NCBI GenBank assembly: GCA_016748015.1
Contig: JAAOMT010000273.1
Coordinates: 49,959-113,958, forward strand
Direction: 5' to 3'
Length of the DNA stretch: 64,000 nt
Origin: Geosiphon pyriformis
Taxonomy: Eukaryota; Glomeromycota; Glomeromycetes; Archaeosporales; Geosiphonaceae
Below are positions 25,701-37,031 of the stretch, in pieces. Position 1 is the stretch's first letter, and each line of letters starts with the position of its first letter. The translations under genes were made by a program, and so were the position numbers. Under the pieces are notes generated by a model. That model saw only the letters and a program-made list of their open reading frames with translations. It ran no database searches and was not told the origin of the DNA.

Positions 25701-25943
25701 AGTTTTGATATTGATTTCCCAATCATTGGTTATCTATCTTTAATTTGCAGTCAATTTTCAAATATTCTTGTTTATCACAATAGTGGCAAACACATGTCTT
25801 CTATTGCCATTGCTGATTGGTTGATGATGATGAATACAACTAATTTTGGAAACAATTCACATTTTCTTGATTATTACATTACTGTAGAAGTTGATAAATT
25901 GCCTGATTGTTAGCTAACTATCTTTCTAATTTTTGATTAATAG
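22772..25943 (-). pseudogene. A1 body: gag tail, protease, Cys-rich module, dUTPase-like domain
   Basis: Read on the minus strand from 25943: the gag zinc-knuckle region (25800-25740) and Gln/Asn-rich linker, a protease remnant (about 25200-25000), a Cys-rich module (24579-24346 with YYCKSCHCECYEY; second cluster near 23930 with CNFQYCNKC), then a dUTPase-like domain (about 23660-23260). dUTPase motif 3 is GKIIDAEYVGNI and motif 5 reads KFRSTGRIDV, in place of the usual GFGSTG. The domain would hydrolyse dUTP and limit uracil in cDNA. The frame ends abruptly at 22772 in the linker to RT, fused to an inverted LTR; RT, RNase H and integrase are absent. Gag is split from 35421-37031 by insertion of D1. 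Confidence 0.75.
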
Positions 25944-26783
25944 TGTTATGAGATGGTTTTCTTGGTATATTTTAATTGTTAATCTCCCATTTTTAATTGC
26001 AATCAGTCTTTCGTGAATTCCTCTATTTTATGTGTTGGATATTAATGATAATGTACTAAAGGTTTTCTCTTGATGTTGTGATGTAAGTTTTTTCTTTAAT
26101 TCTAGTTGTCTTTGTATGTTGTGTACTCCTTCTCAGAGGCTAATCTAAAATCTATCTGCTGTCTGAGATCTTCTCTGAGGCTACTCTTGTAATTGTTTAA
26201 TGTGTTTCTCTAATCTAGAAACATGGAATGTTAATGGCTTTTTTGTGATTTCTCTAAGTTTATAATAAAGCTTTTTCAATTTAATTAGTAATCACGTGAA
26301 TAATTTTGATCAGGAATTATTCTTCCAAAGGGTTCAAAGATGAAATGATAGTTTCATTCACTAGAGAGAGTATGTGAATTTTATTGTTAATCTTGTAATT
26401 GTAATGTTCATTCAATTTATTATTTTTATTAATTCTTTTTGAATAAAATTTTATTTAGATATTTGTTGCTTCGAGTTAAAGCTTATTTGATTTTTTATCA
26501 TTAAAACTATTGTATATATATATAATTATTGTTTTACAAAATAACGTCTTGTAATACTCTATTTCTGTTATTTTTAAATAGTGCTTGCTGCTATTGTAAA
26601 ATAGTACTTGCTGCTTTTGCACGATAGTACTTGCTGCTATTGTAAAATAGTGCTTGCTGTTATTGCACAATAGTACTTGCTGTTATTTGTAAATCATTTC
26701 TTTTTATAAATTGTTGCTGTGCTATTTCATGATTGGCTAATTTATATTATTTATAATTCCTATTAAATTCTTGAACTGTAACA
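25944..26783 (-). repeat. 3' LTR (family D) of Gypsy element D1
   Basis: Runs TGTTATG to TGTAACA, 840 bp, matching the LTR at 34604-35420 (817 bp). The 23-bp difference equals one unit of its internal tandem array (five units here at 26578-26692, four there). A TATATATATA box lies near 26515 (sense strand is minus). It is preceded, in element sense, by a purine-rich tract (GAAAGGAGGATAA at 26784-26796), the likely plus-strand primer. Confidence 0.9.
26578..26692. repeat. 23-bp x 5 tandem repeat in LTR D
   Basis: Five 23-bp units of the type ATAGTACTTGCTGCTATTGTAAA. The partner LTR has four units at about 35236-35330. Since both LTRs are identical at integration, one unit was gained or lost afterwards. 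Confidence 0.85.
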
Positions 26784-26800
26784 TTATCCTCCTTTCAAGA

Positions 26801-27445
26801 TTAAGCTTCGTCGAAATCAAAGTTAATTTCTTCATTGATTTCTATATTACTATAATAATCTAATACTGTATTATTAATTTGTTGTTGTAAATTTTGAAAT
26901 TGTAAATTGGTTAATTGTTCAATGCTATTAATTGTTATAAGATTTATAGTTGGATTCAATAGTACTTTGTGACAGTTTTCAAAAGCCTTAAAAATTTTGT
27001 AAACAGCTTTTATATGAAGTATATTGTTGGTTTTTCTAATAAAACTTTTCAATTGTTGTATTATTGTTTTGCTGAATACTTTGACTGAATTTTTTAAGTA
27101 TAATGTTTGTATGTTTAATTGTTTTCCCAATTGGTAATAACAATAATTAATAGAAAATTTTTTTTTCAGCTGTCTAAATATACTTGGTGTTAATTTTACT
27201 ATGTTCATTTTTTTTGTTATCAATGTATTGTTCAATGCTATTCCTAACTTTTTAATGGTTTTGTTGATAAAGCTGTTACTGTTTTTGGCAATAATAGTAT
27301 ATGGTGCAAAACTAAGTTTCTCATTTATCATAGAATTTGGTATCTCGGAACTATTGATTGTAATTTCCAAATCTGAATTTAATTGTTGTAAGTTTTGACA
27401 TAATTGTTGGGTTAACTTACTAATGTTTTCTGGAATATATGTCAT
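26801..27445 (-). CDS. D1 third ORF, conserved, unknown function
   Basis: 214 codons, open throughout, starting MTYIPENISKLTQQL and ending DFDEA just before the polypurine tract. I do not recognise a domain. It is Asn/Ile/Lys-rich, has no hydrophobic segment long enough for a membrane anchor and no signal peptide, so it does not look like an envelope protein. Two helical blocks at its C-terminus (ENCHKVLLNPTINLITINS and LQFQNLQQQINNTVLDYY) match the ORF in the same place in E2 (55420-55600) and E1 (40000-40140), although their LTRs are unrelated. An RNA-binding or particle-associated role is only a guess. Confidence 0.6.
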   Translation of the reverse strand: MTYIPENISKLTQQLCQNLQQLNSDLEITINSSEIPNSMINEKLSFAPYTIIAKNSNSFINKTIKKLGIALNNTLITKKMNIVKLTPSIFRQLKKKFSINYCYYQLGKQLNIQTLYLKNSVKVFSKTIIQQLKSFIRKTNNILHIKAVYKIFKAFENCHKVLLNPTINLITINSIEQLTNLQFQNLQQQINNTVLDYYSNIEINEEINFDFDEA

Positions 27446-27530
27446 TGTTTTAATTCCTGACTGCTTTTTGGGCTCTTTTGCATGTATTTTTATGCTTTGT
27501 TAACTGTTTCTTGGTGTAATTTAAGATTAA

Positions 27531-28905
27531 TTATCTTTTTATATAATGTTCAATTAAAACTACTGGTTCTAAATTTTGTGGAATCTGATCTGGTGATACT
27601 AGTGGTATTTGTGTTCCAATTCTAAGTGTTTGTATTGTTATTACTGGTTTGTTGTAATATAATTTCAGCCGGTTGCCATGTGCTGCTTTTCTTAAAATTT
27701 TCTTATCTAGTCTTAACTTGTATGCTCCATTACTAAGTATTTCATAAATATAGAATGGTCCATCCCACTTGTGGTTAAACTTTCCACTCCATTGCTTTTC
27801 TGCTTTGATATGATGCAATAATACTTTGTCTCCTATTTTATAGCTAATTATATTATCTGGTAACTGGTTATCATGTCTCACTTTTTGTTGTGCTTGTGAC
27901 TATTCAATATTTTGAGCTGCTTTTCTTCTTTTGTTCTCCAAAATTTCCATTAACTCATATGTTCTTCTAAGTATTGTTTTGTAGAATGTTGTTTTTATAA
28001 TAATTTCATTTGGATAAGTTGGAATAGTAAGTTCAATTAGTAATATGGCTTTTCTTTCATAAACCAATTCAAATGGTGTGAATTGTATAGTATTTTGTTT
28101 TAATGTCCTATATGCTAATAAAACTGCTGATATAAACAAATTCTATTCTTTTTTATGTTCATTGCTAATTTTGGCTAATGCTTCACATAGTGTATGGTTA
28201 AATCATTCAACTAATTCATTTGTTTGGGAGTGGTATGATAATGATAGTAGTTATTTAATTCCAAATTTTTGGCTGAGCTCATTTAGTGTACTGTTTACAA
28301 AATATGTCCCTTGGTCTGACAACAATTCTTGTGAATATCCATGGTGGCAAATTAAATCTTCATGTACAAAGTAGGCTATGGATATAGCATCAGCTGTTTG
28401 AATGGCTCTGGTTTCTGGCCATTTAATGAGATAATCTATTACTACTGCAATATAATGATTGTTTCTTGCTGTTATTAATAATGGTCCAACTAAATTAATT
28501 TCAATTTTATCAAATAGTTGTTCAACTTTTATGGGTCTTAGTGGTTCTGTTGTTTTTGTTCCTCCTCTTCATTGGCATGAGTCACAATTTTTTATGTATT
28601 GGATAATATTTGAGTGCATTTTTGGCCAATAACAATGACTAGTTGTACATTGAATAGTTGTTTCTTTTCCAAAGTGGCCTGAATGGATATCTAAATGCAT
28701 GTTAAATAAGATAGTTTTTTTTTTATTTTCGGTTATAACTCTCAATAGATTATCTGGATTTTGTTGATTCTGGTAATAAAGTATGTAGTTTTGAATAAAA
28801 TAATGTTTTGATAATTTCTGAAACTTAATTAGTTCTTTTATTGGTGTGTTTTCATCTAGCTGTAGTGTTCTCAAGTATTGGTTAAGATTTTTGTAAAGGT
28901 AATTG
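27531..28905 (-). pseudogene. D1 integrase
   Basis: Minus-strand integrase in a frame different from the RT-RNase H upstream. The N-terminal HHCC finger is at about 28720-28569 (NMHLDIHSGHFG then CDSCQ). The core has VVIDYLIKWPE, LLSDQGTYF and TNELVE, giving the D-D-E triad, each residue present. A GPY/F-type C-terminal module follows (WSGKFNHKWDGPFYIYE, near 27780-27730). No chromodomain is visible after it. Stops interrupt it after CDSCQ and after TNELVE, and before 27881. It would insert element cDNA into the genome. Its separate frame matches E2, where the integrase ORF has its own ATG. Confidence 0.8.
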
Positions 28906-28941
28906 TCTATTGTTTATGAATTGGTTGTTGTTTGATGGTTT

Positions 28942-30300
28942 TTATGTGTGTTTTATTCGTGACAAACAGTCAGCATTGGCATTTTTGGTACCTTCTTTGT
29001 ATTTGATAATATAATTGTATGGTGCTAATATTTGTGACCATCTGGCATATTTTTCTTTCAGTGCTTTTTTGTTATTTAACCAGACCAGACCTCTATGATT
29101 TGTGGTAATATCAAAGAGTTTGTACCGTAAATATGTGTCAAAGTAAATACAACTCCAGACTACTGCTAAGCATTCCAGTTTGTGTGCTGTGTAGTTTTGC
29201 TCTACCATACTGAAACTTCTACTAGCATAAGCAATTACACATTCTCTTCCATTATCATTTTTTTGTGAAAGAATGGCTCCAAGTCCCATTCTAAAGGCAT
29301 CTGTGGCCAAAATGAATTTCTTATTGAAATCCAGATAGATTATTATTGGTGATTTAATAAGCTTTTGCTTAAGGTACTTAAAAGTTTTTTGCCGTGTTTT
29401 GGTCCATTCAAATTTTACATTTTTGAATAGTAGATAATTAAGAGGTTTGGCAATGTTTGAAAAGTTTTCTACAAAGTGGCAGTAGTAAGATACAAGTTCT
29501 AAAAAGCTTCTAACTTCTAAAACATTTTGAGGTACTAAAAAATTTTTTACTTTGTCTATTTTTGATGGATCTGGTTTTATTCCATCTTTTCTAACTACAT
29601 GTCCTAAAAATGCTAGCTCATTTTTTTCAAAGAAACATTTTTCTAAATTTAATTTAAGTTCAGTATGTCTTAATCTCTCAAAAACTTGTTGTAAATATTG
29701 GAGATGATCTGTGAATTTTGGCAAGAAAACATTTGTATCGTCCAAGTAAACAACAATGGATTGTCACAGAATTCCAGAGTAAATTACATCTATTAGTCTT
29801 TGGAATGTCACAGGAACATTGGTGAGTCCAAAAGACATTATATTGAATTCATAATTGCTGTTTTGTGTGGTAAATACTGTTTTGTGTCTGTCTTTTGAGT
29901 CCATTTCAACCTGCCAGTATCCACTGGTCAAGTTAAGTGTAGAAAACCATTTTGCTCCTCCAAAAACATCAAAAATTTTGTCAATTAATGGTATTGGGTA
30001 TGAATCTTTAGTTGTTTTGCTGTTTAGTTTGCAATAGTCAACACAAAATCTAATTTTTCCATTCTTTTTCCTTACTAAAACAACTGGTGAAGACCATGAG
30101 CTCATTGATGGTTAAATTATTCTTTTTTCCAACATGCTTTGGACTTTTTTTCTGATAAAATTATGCTCTCTTGGTGGAACATGATAAGCGTGTTGTTTTT
30201 CAGGTCTGGTATCCTCAGTAGAAATTTGGTGTTGAACCAAATTGGTTCTTCTAAATTCACTATTTCATGAAAATATATCAGAGTATTTTAAAATTAATGC
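28942..30300 (-). pseudogene. D1 reverse transcriptase and RNase H
   Basis: RT begins near 30300 and continues in one frame to 28942. It shows SPVVLVRKKNGKIRFCVDY, FSTLNLTSGYWQVEM, MSFGLTNVPVTFQ and the catalytic VVYLDD (near 29740), intact here but mutated in E1, E2 and E3. One stop just before VVYLDD (GIL-stop-QS, from TGG) and one before the SPVV block (CAA to TAA) split it. RNase H follows with ATDAF, HKLECLAVVW and TTNHRGL, where the third catalytic Asp is Asn (G to A). Ends in NADCLSRIKHT-stop at 28942. Apart from two stops and one active-site change it is well preserved. Confidence 0.85.
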
Positions 30301-30309
30301 TTTTAATTG

Positions 30310-31150
30310 TCACTGTTGGTCTAGATCCATTGTTTTAATGTTTAATTTAGTCAATTTTTCTGGCGTAAATTGATAGCATTCCAATGGTTGTTGCCAATTT
30401 ATTGAAGTGAATTCACAGTAAAGGGTAATTTCTGGGAAATTTAGAATTTCTTGTGGTGTTGACGTGTTTTCTAGTTCTGTTCCAAGATATCCTATGATGG
30501 TGTTTTCTGGAATGTATATGAGCTCTTCTGTGGTATTCATGATAGGAATTTTTATCCATTGTGTTTTGTTAGCTGAAATAAAAAAGTTAGTAAGTCCTAT
30601 GGAAAACTGTTGACAAGTTTCTGAATAGGGCTTGAATATTAGATTTATATCTTTTATTGTCTTTTTTATTTTAATTTCTGATTTTCCATAAGGTGTAAGC
30701 ATCATTGACCACTCAGTTTTAATTAATTTGCCTTTTTCTTCTATTGTTTCAGCAAAATTTGCTTCTATTTCTTTTTCTATCAATCCGAAACCAAAAGTTT
30801 CTCTTATTGTTTGTATCAATTCCTCACGATTTTTTACTGGCATGAATTTTCCAATTTTTACTAATGGTAGAAAAATTGCTTGTGCAATTTTCTCCTTAGA
30901 TTCAATGGTATAAGATTTTTCTGAATTGTTCTGTAGCAAAACCATCAAATTTCCAGTGTATTTGGAGTCAATTACTCCTCTTTGAACACTTATTCCTTTT
31001 TTTACGAGGCTTAATTGCGATGCTATTTGAACCATTATTCCTGGCAGAATTTCAACTGCTATTTTCAGGTCAATTTTGGTGATGCTCCTGGATGGTAACA
31101 TTGTGGATTAGTCTTCTGGATAATGTAGATCGAATCCTGTGTCAGTTGGA
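30310..31150 (-). CDS. D1 dUTPase-like domain and linker to RT
   Basis: Part of the polyprotein between protease and RT, 263 codons open. dUTPase motif 1 (DTGFDLHYP) is near 31140, motif 2 (QLSLVKKGI) near 31000, motif 3 (GVIDSKYTGNLMVLL) near 30965 and motif 4 (EKIAQAIFLPLVKIG) near 30895. The motif 5 position reads FGFGLIEKE, lacking the usual GFGSTG, so the nucleotide-binding tail is altered. The rest (30800-30310) is a beta-rich linker with WIKIPIMNTTEELIYIP and no recognised domain. dUTPase removes dUTP during reverse transcription. It is in frame with protease and RT-RNase H. Whether it is catalytic is unclear. Confidence 0.7.
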
Positions 31151-31329
31151 TAGACTCTTTCAGGTATTATTCCTAAGTGCCTATTGTCATAGTATTGGAT
31201 ATTGATCACCTGTTCTAGGTTGGTATAAGCTACAAATTTTTTTGACTCGGGACCATCAGGTAAGTCTTGTTGATTTATTGATTGATTTTGAGACTGCTGA
31301 TTCTCAATTTCTATTTTTCTTTCTAAGTT

Positions 31330-31929
31330 CCTTTTGTCTTAACACTCTTCACAGCATTGATTTTGGCATGGGATAAGACAGTTTTTGCAAAGATAAGTGT
31401 TGATTTGGGCGAGGTATTGTTCTTGCTCTTGTCAAGTGAGACATAGTTGTTAGTAGTAGTTCTGGAATTTGTTCATTGGGTCAAACATGTTGTAGTTGAT
31501 GACTTTGTCAGCTACTTTGGCTGACTCTTTCCAACATCATATTTCTTCGGCAGTTTTTCCTTTTACTTTGGCCTGTGCAGTGTTGTACAACTTATCCTCA
31601 TCATGTGGGTAGTGCTACAGTCTTCTTACTGCTCTGTTGAACACTGCTTTGAATGGCATTCCTCCTCTTATCCAGTCACAGATGAGGATTGTGTATTGGC
31701 AAGTTGTGTCACACGTCCCTTTTTTGTCTGGCATATCAATCCAGTCACACCTTTTTGGCAACAGTTTTCCACAAGTGAGACATGGTTCTTCATTCCATTT
31801 TCCGTGTCTTTTTGAGTAACCATATTTTTTTTTGTTACAACAGTTACAATAGTAGTGGGTAGAGTTTCTTGGGTCTTTGTCTGGTGCACTGCATGCAGTC
31901 ATGGACAAGAGTTTCTTATTGCAAACCAA
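31330..31929 (-). pseudogene. D1 Cys-rich putative zinc module
   Basis: Polyprotein segment between protease and dUTPase, in the same frame. The first Cys cluster (31860-31700) has YYCNCCNKKKYGYSKRHGKW, CLTCGKLLPKRCDW and CDTTCQYTIL. The second (31400-31340) has CKNCLIPCQNQCCEEC, that is C-x2-C-x3-C-x3/4-C-x2-C. Cys spacing suggests two or three zinc sites. The same arrangement is found in A1, E1 and E2. I know no named family with this layout in this position; a role in nucleic-acid binding or polyprotein folding is inference. Stops lie between the two clusters. Confidence 0.6.
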
Positions 31930-32205
31930 GCATTCTAGCTTTGGTCTGCGTTGCTGGCGGTTTCTTTGTGGACTTACCTGGTTCCATTCAGATTTTTTTT
32001 CACTCCTCCAAGTTGGTATGGCCAGTAGTCCTGTTCTTTGGTTATCAGCTCATGAAAGCTGATAAGTTTTGATGGCTGGTAGGACTGGATTTTTTTCGAA
32101 TTTGAAGATAGGTCTTTGGTTGGTGCTGGGTTTTTGGAAGTGGTCACATGTGGCTGGAATTCTGGCATAGTGGCCATTATAGCTGATAAGAAGCTCTTGG
32201 GTGGT

Positions 32206-32640
32206 CTAATCTAATGTGGCATTGGCTTTTGTTAGTAAATCATTCCCTACTAATGCTTGATATTGTGTAGCATCTATTACTAATACTTTTGTAGGTATTA
32301 TTATGCCATTAATTTCAAAAGAGAATGTGTTAATTTTGCCATGAAGCAGCTTGGTACTTCTATCGGCTGTTATAATTTGGAACATCATGACACGATTAAC
32401 TTTGAAACCCAGTTGGTTTACTAGTTGAAGCATCACAATGTTTTCAGCAGATCCACTGTCTAAGATGAGTTTAATTGGTGTGTTGTTTACTTTTGCTTCC
32501 GTGTACATAGCAGTGATTGGGTGTTTCTTATTCAATGCTGTTCCACTAAACATAGCCTCTTTTTTCTCTAATTCAAAAGGAAAAATAGCTGTGAGGCTGT
32601 TATCTTCTGTGACAATGGCTGGTGGTATTGTTTGGATCAA
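32206..32640 (-). CDS. D1 retroviral-type aspartic protease
   Basis: About 145 open codons with the active-site LILDSGSAENI (near 32470), a flap-like segment, and IDATQYQALVGNDLL near the end. It would cleave the Gag-Pol polyprotein. It lies downstream of gag, in the frame of the Cys-rich, dUTPase and RT domains. The active-site Asp is intact. Confidence 0.8.
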   Translation of the reverse strand: MIQTIPPAIVTEDNSLTAIFPFELEKKEAMFSGTALNKKHPITAMYTEAKVNNTPIKLILDSGSAENIVMLQLVNQLGFKVNRVMMFQIITADRSTKLLHGKINTFSFEINGIIIPTKVLVIDATQYQALVGNDLLTKANATLD

Positions 32641-34510
32641 GTTCTGGCTATTTGTGATATTTTTGGTTCTAAGTATGTTACTATTAATATTTCTGAGATT
32701 TAAGTTTTTTGATATATTAAGATAAGTTGGCTGGAAATTTGGGTAGTTTGCATTTGTTTGCTGATTAGGTCCTATGTGATTAGAATTTCTAGTAATAATT
32801 ACATTTTGACCTAATATTGGCTGGCTTTGAAACTCTGGATGCCAGTTTGGATTTGGAATTGCTGGTTGTTGCTGGTAAGTTCCTTGATTTTGGTATATAG
32901 TAGGGTATTGATGTGGTATTGGCGTGTATTAATTTCTAAGCATTTGGGGGGCACATAATAATTATTTTCACATGCTTCTTACATCATTTGTGTTCAACAT
33001 TGGCCAATCAAATGTCCTACACATTTGCAAAAATAACAGGCATGTGTTTCTGTTCTAAAGTCCTAACACAGTAAGTGATTATTTTGGCTACTACTAAATT
33101 TCTGGTTGCGTTTTTGAGGTGTTTGGTATGTGTTATTTCTTCCTGGGTCTGAGATGAGATAACTTTCTATTTTTTTAAAGAGTTTATCTCCTAATTATGC
33201 TACTTTCTTCTTTAAAGTTTCTGTCTTGTTTTCCTCAATCACCATGTTAACCATTTAACTATGGTTAGCTTTTTTCTCAGTCGATTCAAGGGCTCTGGCA
33301 AGCATAATGGCTTTTGGTAAGAAATTAGGATGGGCAGGACGTACTTTTTCTAAAATATTGCTTTTTAATCCTCTAATAAATTGATTTAAAATCTGAGAAT
33401 TGGTATAGTATTCTTGCTCAATCACTTCAATCTGATGGTGAATTCAATTGAATCAAGCAAGGTATTGGGTGACAGTTTCATCTGTACTTTGCTTGATAGT
33501 ATTAAATTTGTTCTGCAGTTGGATTACAACATTTGAGTCACTAAAATACTCCAAGAATGCATCTTTGAATTTGGCAAAGCTCATGGGTTTTGTTTCCAAA
33601 CTTTGATACCATGAGTCAGCAGTGCCTTTCAGGAAGAAAGGTAATGTTTGGATTGCTTTTTGATTATTCCAATTATTTGCCTGGATGGCTTTTTGTGCTT
33701 CTCTAAGCCATGTGTGCACATCCGTTTCTTCTTCTTCTCCTGAGAAATCCGTTAATCATGCAATATATGATGTGGTCATTTTATTGTTGTTTCCTGTTGG
33801 TGGGTTTATTGGTCTAAAAGGAGGTGGAATGATATTTTCTTGAGCACTCCTAAAGGTGGCTTCTCTTATATTTGGTTCTTCCTCTTAATCATGAGTTTCT
33901 TGGTTTCTGAACTGGCTGCTTGTTCTCATGACTGGTCTTGTGCTTGTTTTTTCACTGGTTTCTTCAGATTCTGATTCAGACTCTTCTTCACAGTTTTCAA
34001 ACTCTGCTCCAAATTTTGGTTGAAAAAGGAGTTTTTAGAATAATAATGAATATCCTCCTATTATTGGTATATTTCCCCAATTACGTTGTTTAAGTTTATC
34101 AGTATAATTAGGAATTCTCAGTATTTGTGGGATTAATATAGATGATGATGCAGCTTCTAATGGGAGTTGAATTTTATTATCTAAGAAAAAATGGTAAGAT
34201 CTTTTTTCTGGTGTTCTTTGTAGATATTGGGTAATTTTCGTTGGCATATTGCTCAATTTTGCAATGAATTTGAACAATAATTGTGGCTAATGCTGTTGTT
34301 TCTTTTGTAGTAAATTGAGATAATTTCCTATATAATTGATGTTTTGCATCATTTGGTTCTTCTTCCCTTCCTATGTGATAATTTATCCTGGTGTTAATGT
34401 AATAGGTGAGGGCATTTTCAGCTGGACAACACTCTTCTGGTAATCCAAAATCACTTTAATGTTGTAAATAAAGGGCACAGCAGAATTCAACAACAGTGAG
34501 ATTAGGCATT
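32641..34510 (-). pseudogene. D1 gag
   Basis: Starts near the ATG at 34508 (MPNLTVVEFCCALYLQ), about 90 bp from the 5' LTR. An acidic, Ser-rich stretch (around 34000) is followed by the capsid-like part (33719-33453: WLREAQKAIQANNWNNQKA, SWYQSLETKPMSFAKFKDAF). A zinc knuckle CYFCKCVGHLIGQC (CCHC, intact) lies near 33040. Gag packages the element RNA. Stops from CAA/CAG codons and one frame change toward the protease interrupt it. Confidence 0.75.
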
Positions 34511-34603
34511 TTTGTTGCCACTTTGGTTTTTCTTCTTTTTAGCAATGAATTATTGCTAATTATTAGTTTTTTTTAATTTTTTTTCCTCGTAGGGTTCACC
34601 AAA

Positions 34604-35420
34604 TATTACGGAATGGTTTTCTTGGTATATTTTAATTGTTGATCTCCCATTTTTAATTGCAATCAGTCTCTCATGAGTTCCTTTACTTTATGTGTTGGAT
34701 ATTAATAATAATATACTGAAGGTTTTCTCTTGATGTTGTAATGTAAGTCTTCTCTTTAATTCTAATTGTCTTTATATGTTGTGTACTCCTTCCCAGAGGC
34801 TAATCTGAAATCTACCCACTGTCTGGGGTCTTCTTTGAAGCTATCATTGCAATTGTCTGATGTGTTTCTCTAATCTAGAAACATAGAATGTTAATGGCCT
34901 TTTCGCAATTTCTCTAAGTATATAATAAAGCTTTTTCAATTTAATTAGTAATCACGTGAATAATCTTGATCAGGAATTATTCTTCCAAAGAGTTCAAAAA
35001 TGGAATGATAGTTTTATTTGCTAAAAAGGGTATGTAAATTTTATTGTTAATCTTGTAATTGTGATGTTCATTCAATTTATTATTTTTATTAATTCTTTTT
35101 GAATAAAATTTTATTTAGATATTTGTTGCTTCGAGTTGAAGCTTGTTCGATTTTTCATCATTAAAATTATTGTATATATATATAATTATTGTTTTACAAA
35201 ATAATGTTTTGTAATACTCTATTTCCATTATTTCTAAATAGTGCTTGCTGCTATTGTGAAATAGTGCTTGCTGCTTTTACATGATAGTGCTTGCTGTTAT
35301 TATAAAATAATGCTTGCTGTTATTTGTAAATCATTTCTTTTTATAAATTATTGCTGTGCTATTTTATGATTGGCTAATTTATATTATTTATAATTCCTAT
35401 TAAATTCTTGAACTGTAACA
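34604..35420 (-). repeat. 5' LTR (family D) of Gypsy element D1
   Basis: 817 bp, from TATTACGG (decayed TGTTAC) to TGTAACA. Next to it, in element sense, is TTTGGTGAACCCTACGAGG, a likely primer-binding site because its TGG complements the CCA end of tRNA; the tRNA was not identified. Together with the LTR at 25944 it bounds a complete 9.48-kb element. Flanks ATAG (left) and ATGA (right) are not an exact target duplication. Confidence 0.9.
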
Positions 35421-37031
35421 ATGAAATTACTGAATTGTTTCAAATTAGAATCCAATTCAGATGATCTGTTTATTACTAGATTAAAAGCTTGGGTGTAATT
35501 AGCTTCAAGTTCAACAGATTCAAAATCTTTGGCATAGATAACTACTGCTTAAAGATTGATCAGATGTAATAAGTGTATGTATTAGAAAATACTACTGTAT
35601 AAGCCATGAATAAACTGGTTTAAGATTTGTGGTTTTGTAAAATAGTTAGCATCAATTGCTTAGATCTGGCACAGATTTTTGTAAAAATGTCCTAGGTAGA
35701 TAGTAATTGCTTCAGTTTCTCTTTGCTTAATAGTGGTGAAGATATTGGCTAAATGATTAATACTATTATTGTTGTTAAAATATTGTAGAAACTCAAGCTT
35801 AAATGTATTAAAATCTTGTAGTTTGTTGATCAAGCTTTAATACCATGAGTTGGTGGTATTCTGAAGAAAGTATGAGATGGCTTGGAGTGCTTTGGCATCA
35901 TTCTATCCATTGACTGTAATGGCTTTTTCAATATTATTTAGCCACACCTGGGTGTCATCCTCTTTGCCAGTAAATTTTTTGATTTTCACAATTGGTGCAT
36001 ATGCTATTAGAGCTACGAGTAGCAGTTGTTGTGGTTGTTGTGGTTGTTGAAGTGGCAGTTGTAATTGTTACTGAGGTGGTATTTGTAGCTGTTGAATTGG
36101 TTTAGCAACCAGTTCAATCAGTAGCTGATTGATGATTATCAAAGATAAGTTTTGTTAATTATTAATGTTGAGATTTGGAATGTTCTGATTTTGTGAAGTT
36201 TGAATATTCAAGATCTCAATTTCTAGTTTTTCTGAGTTTGAACATTTGTGGTTTCAACTTTTGGGTTTTCTAAAATCAGATTTCTCTTATTATTTTCTTA
36301 ATTCCTATCCTTTTCATCTTCAAAGTTGGTTATTTTCCAAAGACTAATAGTTCTAAAATCTGGTTGTGATGGTGGTAATCAAGTTCCTAATAACATTGGA
36401 GATTGCAATTTAAATCCTTCAAAGTAATTACTGTATGTTCCCAATAACTCTGCTTTTTTCTGTTTATTTTGGAATGGGATTCTGTTTAATAATATTGTTG
36501 TGTTTGTGGTGGACACATCTGTTGATGTTATATTGATAATACTTTCGAGTGTATAATGATATGACAGATTAGTAGGTGAGTTGACTTTCTGTTTCTTCCA
36601 AGTAAATAATTGTATTTGTTTTGGAGTTCATGCTGGTGTTTGCAATTTTTCTTTTTCTTTGTTGGCAAAGGTGATAAAGAATCTTTATTAAGTGTATTTT
36701 TCTATTTATTTTTATAATTAATAGTGCAAATAAATAATTCTGTAGTAGTGTGGTGCTTTAGAGTAGTTCACTAAAAAAATTGTTGAAGACAAATTCTGGA
36801 TCTTTTTGGTCTTCCAAATGATATATTATTTTTTTGTTGACATAGCAATTAAAAGCTGATTCTGTTGACCAACTATTATTTGTTAATTTGAGATGGATGT
36901 GATAATATTGAAATAAAAATTTTGCAAATCCCAAATGATTTGTTCTTGTTTTTTTATATTCTGCTACTGTTTCAGATGGGTACTGTTAGTGTCAGTTCTC
37001 TGTTGGATTATACTTTACAGAGAGCACCAAA
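35421..37031 (-). pseudogene. A1 leader and gag N-terminal part
   Basis: Minus strand from the primer-site region (TTTGGTGCTCTCTG next to the LTR) into a broken gag: WLNNIEKAITVNG, AISYFLQNTTNSWY and FLQYFNNNNSINHLANIF can be read near 35950-35740. The same gag, on the plus strand, occurs in A2 (62250-62700). Gag stops at 35421 where D1 begins and resumes at 25943, as shown by colinearity with A2 62725-62815. Stops are abundant. Confidence 0.7.

Noticed and set aside
25602-25913. 103-codon plus-strand ORF
   Set aside because: Antisense of the A1 gag zinc-knuckle and Gln/Asn-rich region, as shown by colinearity with A2.
26801-27445. Third ORF as an envelope gene
   Set aside because: No signal peptide, transmembrane segment or Cys pattern typical of envelope proteins.
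27781-27880. Chromodomain at the integrase C-terminus of D1
   Set aside because: Only the GPY/F-type module can be read; the sequence after it lacks the aromatic pattern of a chromodomain.
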